From an uncultured Oscillospiraceae bacterium (GTDB lineage Bacteria; Bacillota; Clostridia; Oscillospirales; Ruminococcaceae), in the NCBI GenBank assembly GCA_934408835.1, contig CAKRVU010000010.1:1-13638 (forward strand): a stretch of DNA of 13,638 nt, given 5' to 3'. How positions within the stretch are numbered: the stretch's first letter is position 1; each line of letters opens with the position of its first letter. Below the pieces are notes generated by a model that saw only the letters and a program-made list of their open reading frames with translations, did no database searches and had not been told where the DNA came from. Position numbers and translations under genes: made by a program. This document shows positions 1 to 5,723 of the stretch, piece by piece.

Positions 1-1184
1 GCAAAATTTAAGATTATGACGTCGTATTTCCCAGAGGCTATCCGCTGGTCCACCTGCTCGGTAACGGAATAGGCGCTCATTTCCGGCTGCATATCATAAG
101 TTGCAACCGACGGCGACGGAATCAATACCCGGTCTTCCCCTTCGTATTCCACCTCTACACCGCCGTTAAAAAAGAAGGTCACATGCGCATATTTTTCCGT
201 CTCAGCAATTCGCAACTGCGTCAGTCCTTGTTTGGAGATATATTCACCAAACGTATTTTTCAGCGACTGCGGTCGGAACGCAACCTCCACACCCGGCATC
301 GACGCGTCGTACTGCGTCATGCAGACATAATACACTCCAGGCATCCCTTTTTCACGTGGAAATCCAGAAAAATCGGGATCCACAAAAGTGCGGGTAAGCT
401 CTCTAGCGCGGTCAGGACGAAAGTTGAAGAAAATAACACTGTCCCCTTCCTCTACTACCGCACCCCCATCGCAAACGGTGGGGAGGACAAATTCATCGGT
501 GTTCCCAGCCTGATACGACTGTTCCACAGCCGCTACAGCGTCCGGAGCCGTCTCGCCGCGACCATAGACAATCGCAGAATACGCCTTCAAAACACGATCC
601 CAGCGGTTATCACGATCCATCGCGTAATACCGCCCCATCACCGTTGCAATCTTTCCAACGCCGATCTCTTTCATTTTGGCTGCGCATTCCTTTACATAAT
701 GGATTCCAGAAGAGGGCGGAACATCACGACCATCCAAAAAGGCGTGTAAATACACCTTTTCAAGTCCCGATTCCTTTGCCAGACGCAGCAACCCATATAG
801 GTGTGAGATATGGCTGTGAACGCCGCCATCGGACAACAGTCCAAACAAATGAAGTGCCGTGTTGTTTTTCTTGCAATGTTCCATTGCGCCCATAAGAGCC
901 GGATTCTTTGCAAATTCCCCATCGTCAATCGCCTTGCTAATCCGGGTCAGTTCCTGATAGACAATCCGACCGGCGCCGATGTTGGTGTGTCCCACCTCTG
1001 AATTTCCCATCTGTCCATCGGGCAGTCCAACGCTCATACCAGACGCTCCAAGAGTGGTGATAGGACAACTGCTTTTCACCCGATCAAAGTTGGGCGTGTT
1101 CGCCGCCGCTATCGCGTTCCCTTCTTGAGAAGGGTTTTCTCCAAACCCATCCATAATAATTAAAATAAGTGGTTTTTTGCTCAT
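1..1184 (-). CDS. gpmI: 2,3-bisphosphoglycerate-independent phosphoglycerate mutase (3' end off window)
   Basis: Interconverts 3-phosphoglycerate and 2-phosphoglycerate in the cytoplasm, the glycolytic step after Pgk. About 394 residues are visible, against roughly 510 for the family; the C-terminal part lies beyond position 1. The alkaline-phosphatase-like metalloenzyme signatures are intact: IIMDGFG with the metal-binding Asp at residue 12, GNSEVGH with the nucleophilic Ser at residue 62, SDGGVHSH with His123, LDGRDVPP around residues 150-157, GRYYAMDRDNRW, FFNFRPDRARE, and ETEKYAHVTFFFNGG. The visible part stops at VIILNF, just before the expected NPDMVGHTG metal site. The ATG at 1184 is preceded by AAAAGGAGAAG at good spacing. 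It is the last gene of pgk-tpiA-gpmI, separated from tpiA by 94 bases that contain a hairpin (1238-1266). Identification is secure; only the C-terminus is unseen. Confidence 0.97.
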   Translation of the reverse strand, partial: MSKKPLILIIMDGFGENPSQEGNAIAAANTPNFDRVKSSCPITTLGASGMSVGLPDGQMGNSEVGHTNIGAGRIVYQELTRISKAIDDGEFAKNPALMGAMEHCKKNNTALHLFGLLSDGGVHSHISHLYGLLRLAKESGLEKVYLHAFLDGRDVPPSSGIHYVKECAAKMKEIGVGKIATVMGRYYAMDRDNRWDRVLKAYSAIVYGRGETAPDAVAAVEQSYQAGNTDEFVLPTVCDGGAVVEEGDSVIFFNFRPDRARELTRTFVDPDFSGFPREKGMPGVYYVCMTQYDASMPGVEVAFRPQSLKNTFGEYISKQGLTQLRIAETEKYAHVTFFFNGGVEVEYEGEDRVLIPSPSVATYDMQPEMSAYSVTEQVDQRIASGKYDVIILNF

Positions 1185-1237
1185 CGTTTCTTCTCCTTTT
1201 GCAGTACAAAATATTCAGATGATCTCGTATTCAAAAT

Positions 1238-1266
1238 CCGCCCGTCTGATCGAAACAGACAGGCGG
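1238..1266 (-). terminator. Intercistronic hairpin between tpiA and gpmI (attenuator or processing site)
   Basis: On the minus strand an 11-bp stem (CCGCCUGUCUG with CAGACGGGCGG) encloses a 7-base loop. The central pair is a U-G wobble in minus-strand RNA but would be an A-C mismatch in plus-strand RNA, so the structure fits transcription in the direction of the operon. It is followed by AUUUUGAAUA, a short and imperfect U-run. A partial terminator or an mRNA-processing/stability element lowering gpmI relative to tpiA is plausible; which of these it is cannot be told from sequence. Confidence 0.55.
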
Positions 1267-1278
1267 AACGATTGTGAT

Positions 1279-2049
1279 TTATCCCTCGGAAGCGGCTTTG
1301 ACAATAGCGGCAAAATCAGGCGCCTTCAAAGAGGCTCCTCCAATCAGACCGCCGTCCACATTCTCTTTTGAAAGAAGCTCCTCCGCGTTTTTGGCATTCA
1401 TTGAACCGCCATACTGAATGGTTGTCTTTTCTGCTACAGACTCACCATAAAGCTTCACCAAAGTGTGCCGAATCAAAGCGCAAACCTCTTCCGCCTGATC
1501 AGCTGTGGCCGTTTTCCCGGTTCCAATGGCCCATACCGGTTCATAGGCAATCAAAATATGCGACATCTGCGCAGGCTCAACCCCATGAAGCGCAATTTTC
1601 GTCTGCATAGCAACAAGCTCTTCCGTAATTCCAAGCTCCCGGTCGCTTAACTGTTCGCCAACGCATAAAATAACGTTTAGCCCAGCGTCCAGCGCGGCAC
1701 GTAGGCGCTGATTGACCGTAAGATCTGTTTCCCCAAAATATTGACGACGCTCGCTGTGCCCCAATACAACGTACTGAACACCCATTTCTGAAAGCATCTG
1801 CGGCGAAATCTCACCGGTAAAAGCGCCCGAAGTGGCAAAATGGCAATTTTGCGCCCCCAAAGCAATGGCGGATCCCTTCACCGCGGCCCCAACTGTTTCC
1901 AAATCGGTAAACGGAACGCAGAGGACAACCTCGCAATCGACCCCGGTCACAAGAGGTTTCAGTTCCTCCACCAAGGCTTTAGCCTCGCTGCGATTCTGGT
2001 TCATCTTCCAATTACCGGCAATCACTGCACGGCGTACTGACTTTTTCAT
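1279..2049 (-). CDS. tpiA: Triose-phosphate isomerase
   Basis: Interconverts dihydroxyacetone phosphate and glyceraldehyde 3-phosphate in glycolysis; a cytoplasmic (beta/alpha)8 barrel. At 256 aa it has the family's usual length. Catalytic residues are all present: Lys15 in AGNWKMN, His98 in VLGHSERR, Glu170 in AYEPVWAIGTG, which also begins the flexible lid. Phosphate-binding GGS (QYGGSMNAKN) and GGLIGGASL occur near the C-terminus. The frame is open further upstream to a TTG at 2091 inside pgk, but the ATG at 2049 is chosen because AAAGGAAT lies about nine bases before it and the conserved fold starts directly after. It begins 19 bases after the pgk stop, so the two are very likely co-transcribed and translated from adjacent sites. 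Confidence 0.97.
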   Translation of the reverse strand: MKKSVRRAVIAGNWKMNQNRSEAKALVEELKPLVTGVDCEVVLCVPFTDLETVGAAVKGSAIALGAQNCHFATSGAFTGEISPQMLSEMGVQYVVLGHSERRQYFGETDLTVNQRLRAALDAGLNVILCVGEQLSDRELGITEELVAMQTKIALHGVEPAQMSHILIAYEPVWAIGTGKTATADQAEEVCALIRHTLVKLYGESVAEKTTIQYGGSMNAKNAEELLSKENVDGGLIGGASLKAPDFAAIVKAASEG

Positions 2050-2068
2050 ATTAACCGATTCCTTTCTT

Positions 2069-3280
2069 TTAGCGATCTGCAATGCAAGCAATACCCGGAA
2101 GCTCTTTTCCTTCCAAAAATTCCAAAGAGGCGCCGCCGCCGGTGGAAATATGGGTCATCTGATCTCCAAATCCAAGGGTATTGACTGCCGCCGCAGAATC
2201 GCCGCCACCGATAATGGTGGTAGCGTCGGTGTCAGCCAGCGCCTTTGCAACCGCCATGGTACCCTTTGCCAAAATGGGATTTTCAAACACGCCCATAGGT
2301 CCGTTCCAAACTACAGTTTTTGCATTTTTGATTTCCTGTGCAAAAAGCGCAGCCGTCTTCTCGCCGATATCGAGGCTCATCTCATCTGCCGGAATCGCGT
2401 CCGCCGGGACAGTTTTAACCGAAATGGGTGCGTCAATCGGAGACGGAAACTCCTTGGTTACCACACAATCAATGGGCAGAAGAAGCTTAACGCCCAACTT
2501 TTCGGCTTTTTCCATCATCTCTTTGCAATAAGAAACCTTTTGATCGTCTACCAAAGAGGTTCCGATTTCATACCCTTTTGCCTTCAAAAACGTATAGGAC
2601 ATGCCGCCGCCGATGATTAAAGTGTCCGCTTTTGTCAAAAGATTTTCAATTACGCTGAGCTTATCAGCCACTTTCGCGCCGCCCAAAATGGTGACAAACG
2701 GACGAACCGGATTCTCTACAGCGTTCCCCAAAAATTCCAGTTCCTTTCCAATCAGGTATCCCACTGCGGTATCCTGAATGGTTTCCGTCACACCAACGGT
2801 GGAACAATGCGCCCGGTGCGCCGTACCAAACGCGTCGTTGACAAATACCTCCGCTAAAGAAGCAAGCTCGCGACTAAATCCAGGCTCGTTTTTCGTCTCC
2901 TCTTTCCGATACCGAGTGTTTTGCAAAAGCACAACATCGCCGTCCTTCATAGAAGCCACAGCAGCCTTTGCGTTTTCACCCACAACCTCATCGTCCGCAG
3001 CAAAAACAACATTCTTTCCCAAAAGCTCCGAAAGACGGACGGCAACCGGCGCAAGAGACAGCTCCGGTTTGGGTTCACCCTTTGGTTTTCCAAGGTGAGA
3101 GCACAAAATCACCTTTGCCCCTTCAGAAATCAATTTCTGAATCGTCGGCAAAGCGGCAACAATTCGATTTTCATCGGTAATCACACCGTCTTTCAGCGGC
3201 ACGTTAAAATCGCAGCGCACCAACACACGTTTTCCCGATACTTGTAAATCATCGACAGTTTTTTTGTTCAAAGAAGTCAT
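2069..3280 (-). CDS. pgk: Phosphoglycerate kinase
   Basis: Transfers phosphate from 1,3-bisphosphoglycerate to ADP, yielding ATP and 3-phosphoglycerate; soluble two-lobed enzyme. The 403-aa length is normal. N-lobe substrate-site motifs: RCDFNVP (Asp24, Asn26), DENRI (Arg39), SHLGKPKG (62-68), NTRYRKEE (Arg123), [10 protein letters not shown] (Arg156). C-lobe nucleotide-site motifs: [11 protein letters not shown] (198-208), [20 protein letters not shown] (324-333), IGGGDSAAA (357-365) and the terminal [15 protein letters not shown]. The usual ENVRF near residue 120 reads QNTRY, a conservative variant that keeps the arginine. ATG at 3280 has GGGAAAGGA upstream. It is the first gene of the glycolytic operon, under the promoter at 3369-3397. 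Confidence 0.98.
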   Translation of the reverse strand: MTSLNKKTVDDLQVSGKRVLVRCDFNVPLKDGVITDENRIVAALPTIQKLISEGAKVILCSHLGKPKGEPKPELSLAPVAVRLSELLGKNVVFAADDEVVGENAKAAVASMKDGDVVLLQNTRYRKEETKNEPGFSRELASLAEVFVNDAFGTAHRAHCSTVGVTETIQDTAVGYLIGKELEFLGNAVENPVRPFVTILGGAKVADKLSVIENLLTKADTLIIGGGMSYTFLKAKGYEIGTSLVDDQKVSYCKEMMEKAEKLGVKLLLPIDCVVTKEFPSPIDAPISVKTVPADAIPADEMSLDIGEKTAALFAQEIKNAKTVVWNGPMGVFENPILAKGTMAVAKALADTDATTIIGGGDSAAAVNTLGFGDQMTHISTGGGASLEFLEGKELPGIACIADR

Positions 3281-3325
3281 TATCAGCAGTCCTTTCCCTC
3301 TTTATCGCGTCAAGATATTTCATTG

Positions 3326-3365
3326 CAGAGCCAAGGCGCAGTTAAAGCGCCAAGATCCGTCTCTG
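3326..3365 (-). promoter_or_regulatory. Structured 5' leader of the pgk operon
   Basis: Minus-strand RNA can form an outer CAGAG/CUCUG stem (3361-3365 with 3326-3330) closing an inner GGCGC/GCGCC stem (3347-3351 with 3335-3339, 7-base loop). The outer 5' arm lies at the predicted transcription start, about seven bases after the -10 box, so the extreme 5' end of the mRNA would be base-paired. Such 5'-terminal stems are known to protect mRNAs against 5'-end-dependent decay; that role here is inference. It resembles no riboswitch I recognise. Confidence 0.45.
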
Positions 3366-3368
3366 TTT

Positions 3369-3397
3369 AGTATAACTCGATTTCCGCCTTTTTTCAA
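3369..3397 (-). promoter_or_regulatory. Sigma-A-type promoter of pgk-tpiA-gpmI
   Basis: On the minus strand the -35 box TTGAAA (3397-3392) and the -10 box TATACT (3374-3369) are separated by exactly 17 bases. Each box differs from consensus by one base. The predicted start is near 3362-3364, giving an untranslated leader of about 80 bases before pgk. It sits in the 187-base gap after degV, showing that the glycolytic genes have their own promoter. Confidence 0.8.
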
Positions 3398-3467
3398 GAG
3401 GAGGCGAATAATTTTCCAATTTGTTTACCGATTCATCGGCAATCCGGCACCCTTCCTCGCCAAAGAA

Positions 3468-4367
3468 TCAGGGCAACTGCTGCCCGATGGATTCTTCGCG
3501 TCCATGTTTGCCAGATACAATGACAGCAATTACCTGAGGTCCTGCGTTGATAGAAATCATAGCGCCAATTTTTTTCAGATATGCCGGCTTTGCGCCGAAC
3601 ATCTTCTCTGCGGCATGCACAAGCTCCTCCGCCGGCTCTTGCAAACTTCCGTACACAATTCCATAAGGCGTCTGCGGCACCATCGTCTTTTGAGCAAGTT
3701 TCAGAAGTGCCGGAATGATCGCCTTTTCTCCACGCACCTTGGACAATATCTTGGAGTTGCCGTCCTCAAAGGTAATCAGCGGCCGCAACCCCATCAGTTC
3801 GCCAGCAAACGCTGCCGCGGCGCTGACTCGCCCAGATTTTTTGACAAACCGCAGCGTATAGGGTGCAAAAAAGATATGCGCCCGTCCGATTTGATCTTCT
3901 AAATAGGAAAGAATCTCTGCCACCGAACAATCCCGACGCGCCTTGGCAGCCGCCTCAAGCACCGGGAATCCATACGCCATTGTATAGGTTCTGGAATCCA
4001 GGATATGGATCGAAAAGCCGTCCGCCTCCGGGTGCTCAGCAAAAAATTCTTCTTTTGCAAGGCGCGCCGCATTGATCGTGCCTGACCCGCTGCCGTTGAT
4101 ACAAACATAGATCAAATCGGTATAGCCTTCTTGGTAATACCGCGAAAACGCCTCCCGGTACTCAAACATGGTAATCTGCGCATGAGTCGGCATCGTCCGC
4201 GCCCGTTCGAGCGCCTGATACAATTCATCCGGGGTAAAATCCACTCCATCATGAAAGGTTTCCCCCTCCATAATAAACGGGAAGTGAAACAGGTGAATGG
4301 ACGACTCCTCCGCTTCCTGCCGCGTAATATCGCTTGCCGAATCGGTTAAAATCTTAATGGACGTCAT
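3468..4367 (-). CDS. DegV family (fatty-acid-binding EDD fold) protein
   Basis: DegV-family proteins bind a fatty acid between two alpha/beta domains; some (FakB) present it to the kinase FakA, but many paralogues have no assigned role, so no symbol is given. The 299 residues span the whole family. Visible features: N-terminal ILTDSASDI (6-14); the ligand-loop region NGSGSGT (91-97) in place of the usual SS..SGT; LDSRTYTMAYG (123-133); LRFVKKSGRVSA (172-183), matching LxxLxKGGRI; RPLITFEDG (195-203); and GAMISINAGPQ (268-278) in place of the typical G.V...H.GPG, so the family His is an Asn here. The ATG at 4367 lies inside the end of trmL (14-base overlap), and its GGGAGG ribosome site is embedded in trmL codons, implying translational coupling. 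No FakA is visible nearby. Confidence 0.9.
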   Translation of the reverse strand: MTSIKILTDSASDITRQEAEESSIHLFHFPFIMEGETFHDGVDFTPDELYQALERARTMPTHAQITMFEYREAFSRYYQEGYTDLIYVCINGSGSGTINAARLAKEEFFAEHPEADGFSIHILDSRTYTMAYGFPVLEAAAKARRDCSVAEILSYLEDQIGRAHIFFAPYTLRFVKKSGRVSAAAAFAGELMGLRPLITFEDGNSKILSKVRGEKAIIPALLKLAQKTMVPQTPYGIVYGSLQEPAEELVHAAEKMFGAKPAYLKKIGAMISINAGPQVIAVIVSGKHGREESIGQQLP

Positions 4368-4875
4368 AATAATCCTCCCAATTAAATTTTGACAATTGCC
4401 CGGCGTTTTTTAAGTTCGGATAATCCCATTGTCGCAACACCTCGTAAACGCCGATCGCCACGGTATTGGACAGGTTCAAACTGCGCAGCCCTTCGCGCAT
4501 GGGAAGTCTGACGCAGGCGGACGGGTGTTCTGCTAGCAGCTCCTCCGGCAACCCGGCGTCTTCCCGCCCGAAAACAAGATAGCTTCCATCTGGATAAACA
4601 GCATCGCTGTGGCGGCATCTGCCCTTGGTGGTAAAAAAGTAACAGAGCGACTGCGGGCATGCCCGAAAAAACGCGTCGGCATTTTCATAATACCGAATAT
4701 CAAGATACCTCCAGTAATCCAATCCCGCACGCTTGAGCTTTTTGTCGTCAATGGTAAACCCCATCGGTCCTACCAGGTGCAGCCGTGCGCCGGTCGCCGC
4801 ACAGGTGCGCGCGATGTTGCCGGTGTTCTGCGGAATCTGCGGCTCCATCAATACCACATTCAACTCTGCCATCAT
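4354..4875 (-). CDS. trmL: tRNA (cytidine/uridine-2'-O-)-methyltransferase TrmL, SPOUT superfamily
   Basis: Methylates the 2'-O of the wobble nucleotide (position 34) of leucine tRNAs with S-adenosylmethionine; acts as a cytoplasmic dimer. All three SpoU motifs are present in order: motif 1 PQIPQNTGNIARTCAATG (12-29), motif 2 VFGREDAGLP (101-110) and motif 3 RLPMREGLRSLNLSNTVAI (123-141), the last forming the trefoil-knot SAM site. At 173 aa it is a minimal TrmL without an RNA-binding extension. Two adjacent ATGs (4875, 4872) are possible after AGGAAGGAAG; the first is annotated. Its ribosome site overlaps the stop of the comEA-like gene (12 bases between the genes), and its 3' end overlaps degV. 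Assignment to TrmL rather than another SpoU member rests on its small size and motif wording. Confidence 0.93.
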   Translation of the reverse strand: MMAELNVVLMEPQIPQNTGNIARTCAATGARLHLVGPMGFTIDDKKLKRAGLDYWRYLDIRYYENADAFFRACPQSLCYFFTTKGRCRHSDAVYPDGSYLVFGREDAGLPEELLAEHPSACVRLPMREGLRSLNLSNTVAIGVYEVLRQWDYPNLKNAGQLSKFNWEDYYDVH

Positions 4876-4887
4876 CGTTCTTCCTTC

Positions 4888-5340
4888 CTAATTTACATAA
4901 AAATAAGGCACTATCTTATCATAGGTGGCATCACCAATTCCTGAAACGTCTAACAGCTGCTCCACACTGGTGAACCCACCCAAATCGTCCCGCATTTCTA
5001 AGATCGCCTCCGCTTTGACCTCCCCGATTCCGGGCACTTCCAACAATTGGTCAAACGTCACGGTGTTGAGGTTATACCGCTGCCCTTCTGAATCGGATCC
5101 AGAGGAAGAATCCTCGCTTTGCGAAAGGGTCTCGCCCGCGCTGACAGGAGCCTGCACCTTTGCTCTCGTCTCTGTCTGATCGGAAACGGACGTCTCCGCC
5201 ATCGCCGGTACAGTTTCCCCAAGGGTAATCGAATTGGGTGAAAAGGTTGGACTATGTAACAAATTAAAAACCACTATCATAATAGCCAGAACCAGGGACA
5301 GCAAACACAAAAAACAACAAAGCTTCTCATACCTCCACAC
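4888..5340 (-). CDS. ComEA-like membrane-anchored helix-hairpin-helix protein
   Basis: ComEA is the cell-surface double-stranded-DNA receptor of natural transformation. This 150-aa product has a short cytoplasmic N-terminus, one membrane segment (about residues 7-28, CFLCLLSLVLAIMIVVF), a Ser/Thr/Glu-rich extracellular linker (about 30-87) and a C-terminal tandem HhH domain: LLEVPGIGEVKAEAI (99-113) and LLDVSGIGDATYDKI (129-143), introduced by YNLNTVTFDQ. It lacks the SLBB domain that usually sits between anchor and HhH in Firmicute ComEA, so the linker takes its place. The start is set at GTG 5340, because AGGAGGGG lies seven bases upstream; the ATG at 5358 would place that site inside codons 3-5 and has no site of its own. 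It is the first gene of the comEA-trmL-degV unit. No comEC or comEB is visible. The domain is certain; a role in transformation is inferred. Confidence 0.85.
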   Translation of the reverse strand: MWRYEKLCCFLCLLSLVLAIMIVVFNLLHSPTFSPNSITLGETVPAMAETSVSDQTETRAKVQAPVSAGETLSQSEDSSSGSDSEGQRYNLNTVTFDQLLEVPGIGEVKAEAILEMRDDLGGFTSVEQLLDVSGIGDATYDKIVPYFYVN

Positions 5341-5493
5341 GATATCCCCTCCTGTCATCCTGTACAGTTTTACGCGATACTTTTGCTAACAGACTTCATA
5401 CCCATTCAAACACTTGTTTTTTTATTTTGAAGCGAAATGTACTCCCGCAACGTCCGGCTGCTTTATGTAAAACGGGCAATATACCCGGTTGCC
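5341..5493. other. Intergenic region upstream of the comEA-like gene
   Basis: Together with the repeat block that follows, this is a gene-free stretch of 383 bases between comEA and typA. I found no convincing sigma-A promoter for the comEA unit, so it may be weakly expressed, use another sigma factor, or be read through from typA. On the minus strand, just after the repeats, two mutually exclusive short stems are possible (5473-5476 with 5484-5487; 5475-5479 with 5489-5493), followed by GTTTTAC; at best this is a weak terminator. An A-run (T-run on plus) occupies 5416-5428. Small open frames on both strands here start with TTG or lack a ribosome site and are not supported. Confidence 0.5.
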
Positions 5494-5722
5494 GGTCAAG
5501 CGCATTCGCCTCAGATTGCTGCCGCCAAGAAACGGCTGCACCCAGCGCCTGGCTGTCAAGCAATCTATCAAGCCACCAGTCAAGCGCGCTTGCCCTCATT
5601 CTGATACTACCGAGAAACCCTATGCTCAGCGCCGGGTTTCCGAGCCGCCTATTGAGCGCTGGTCAACCTCATTCGTCCTCATACTGCTGCCGCCAAGAAA
5701 CGCCTACACCAGATGCCTGGCT
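5494..5722. repeat. Three diverged direct repeats of about 84 bp in the 3' region of typA
   Basis: Aligned by eye, copy 1 begins at 5494, copy 2 at 5578 and copy 3 at 5661 (periods 84 and 83). Each opens with a GTCAA-type motif followed by a CTCATT-like stretch, a GCTGCCGCCAAGAAAC-like core and a CCTGGCTG-like end. Copies 1 and 3 share an identical 18-base core (5517-5534 and 5685-5702) exactly 168 bases apart; copy 2 is more diverged and three bases shorter in the core. Copies 1 and 3 both keep a small CCAG/CTGG hairpin (5542-5552; 5709-5720) although the loop differs. Copy 3 ends at the typA stop codon. No coding capacity with a start signal is seen; function unknown. Confidence 0.65.
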
Positions 5723-5723
5723 G

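Noticed and set aside
183..749. Long plus-strand open frame of 188 codons opposite gpmI
   Set aside because: Antisense shadow of a clearly conserved gpmI frame; arginine/histidine/serine-rich composition typical of a complement frame.
1832..2620. Plus-strand open frame of 262 codons opposite tpiA and pgk
   Set aside because: Antisense shadow of two highly conserved glycolytic genes; no family resemblance.
3425..3442. Seven-bp stem (TTGCCGA/TCGGTAA on minus) after degV as a terminator
   Set aside because: Weak stem and no U-run follows it; the pgk promoter just downstream explains the gap better.
5396..5599. Minus-strand 67-codon open frame in the typA-comEA gap
   Set aside because: No recognisable domain or ribosome site; lies within the repeat block and low-complexity sequence.
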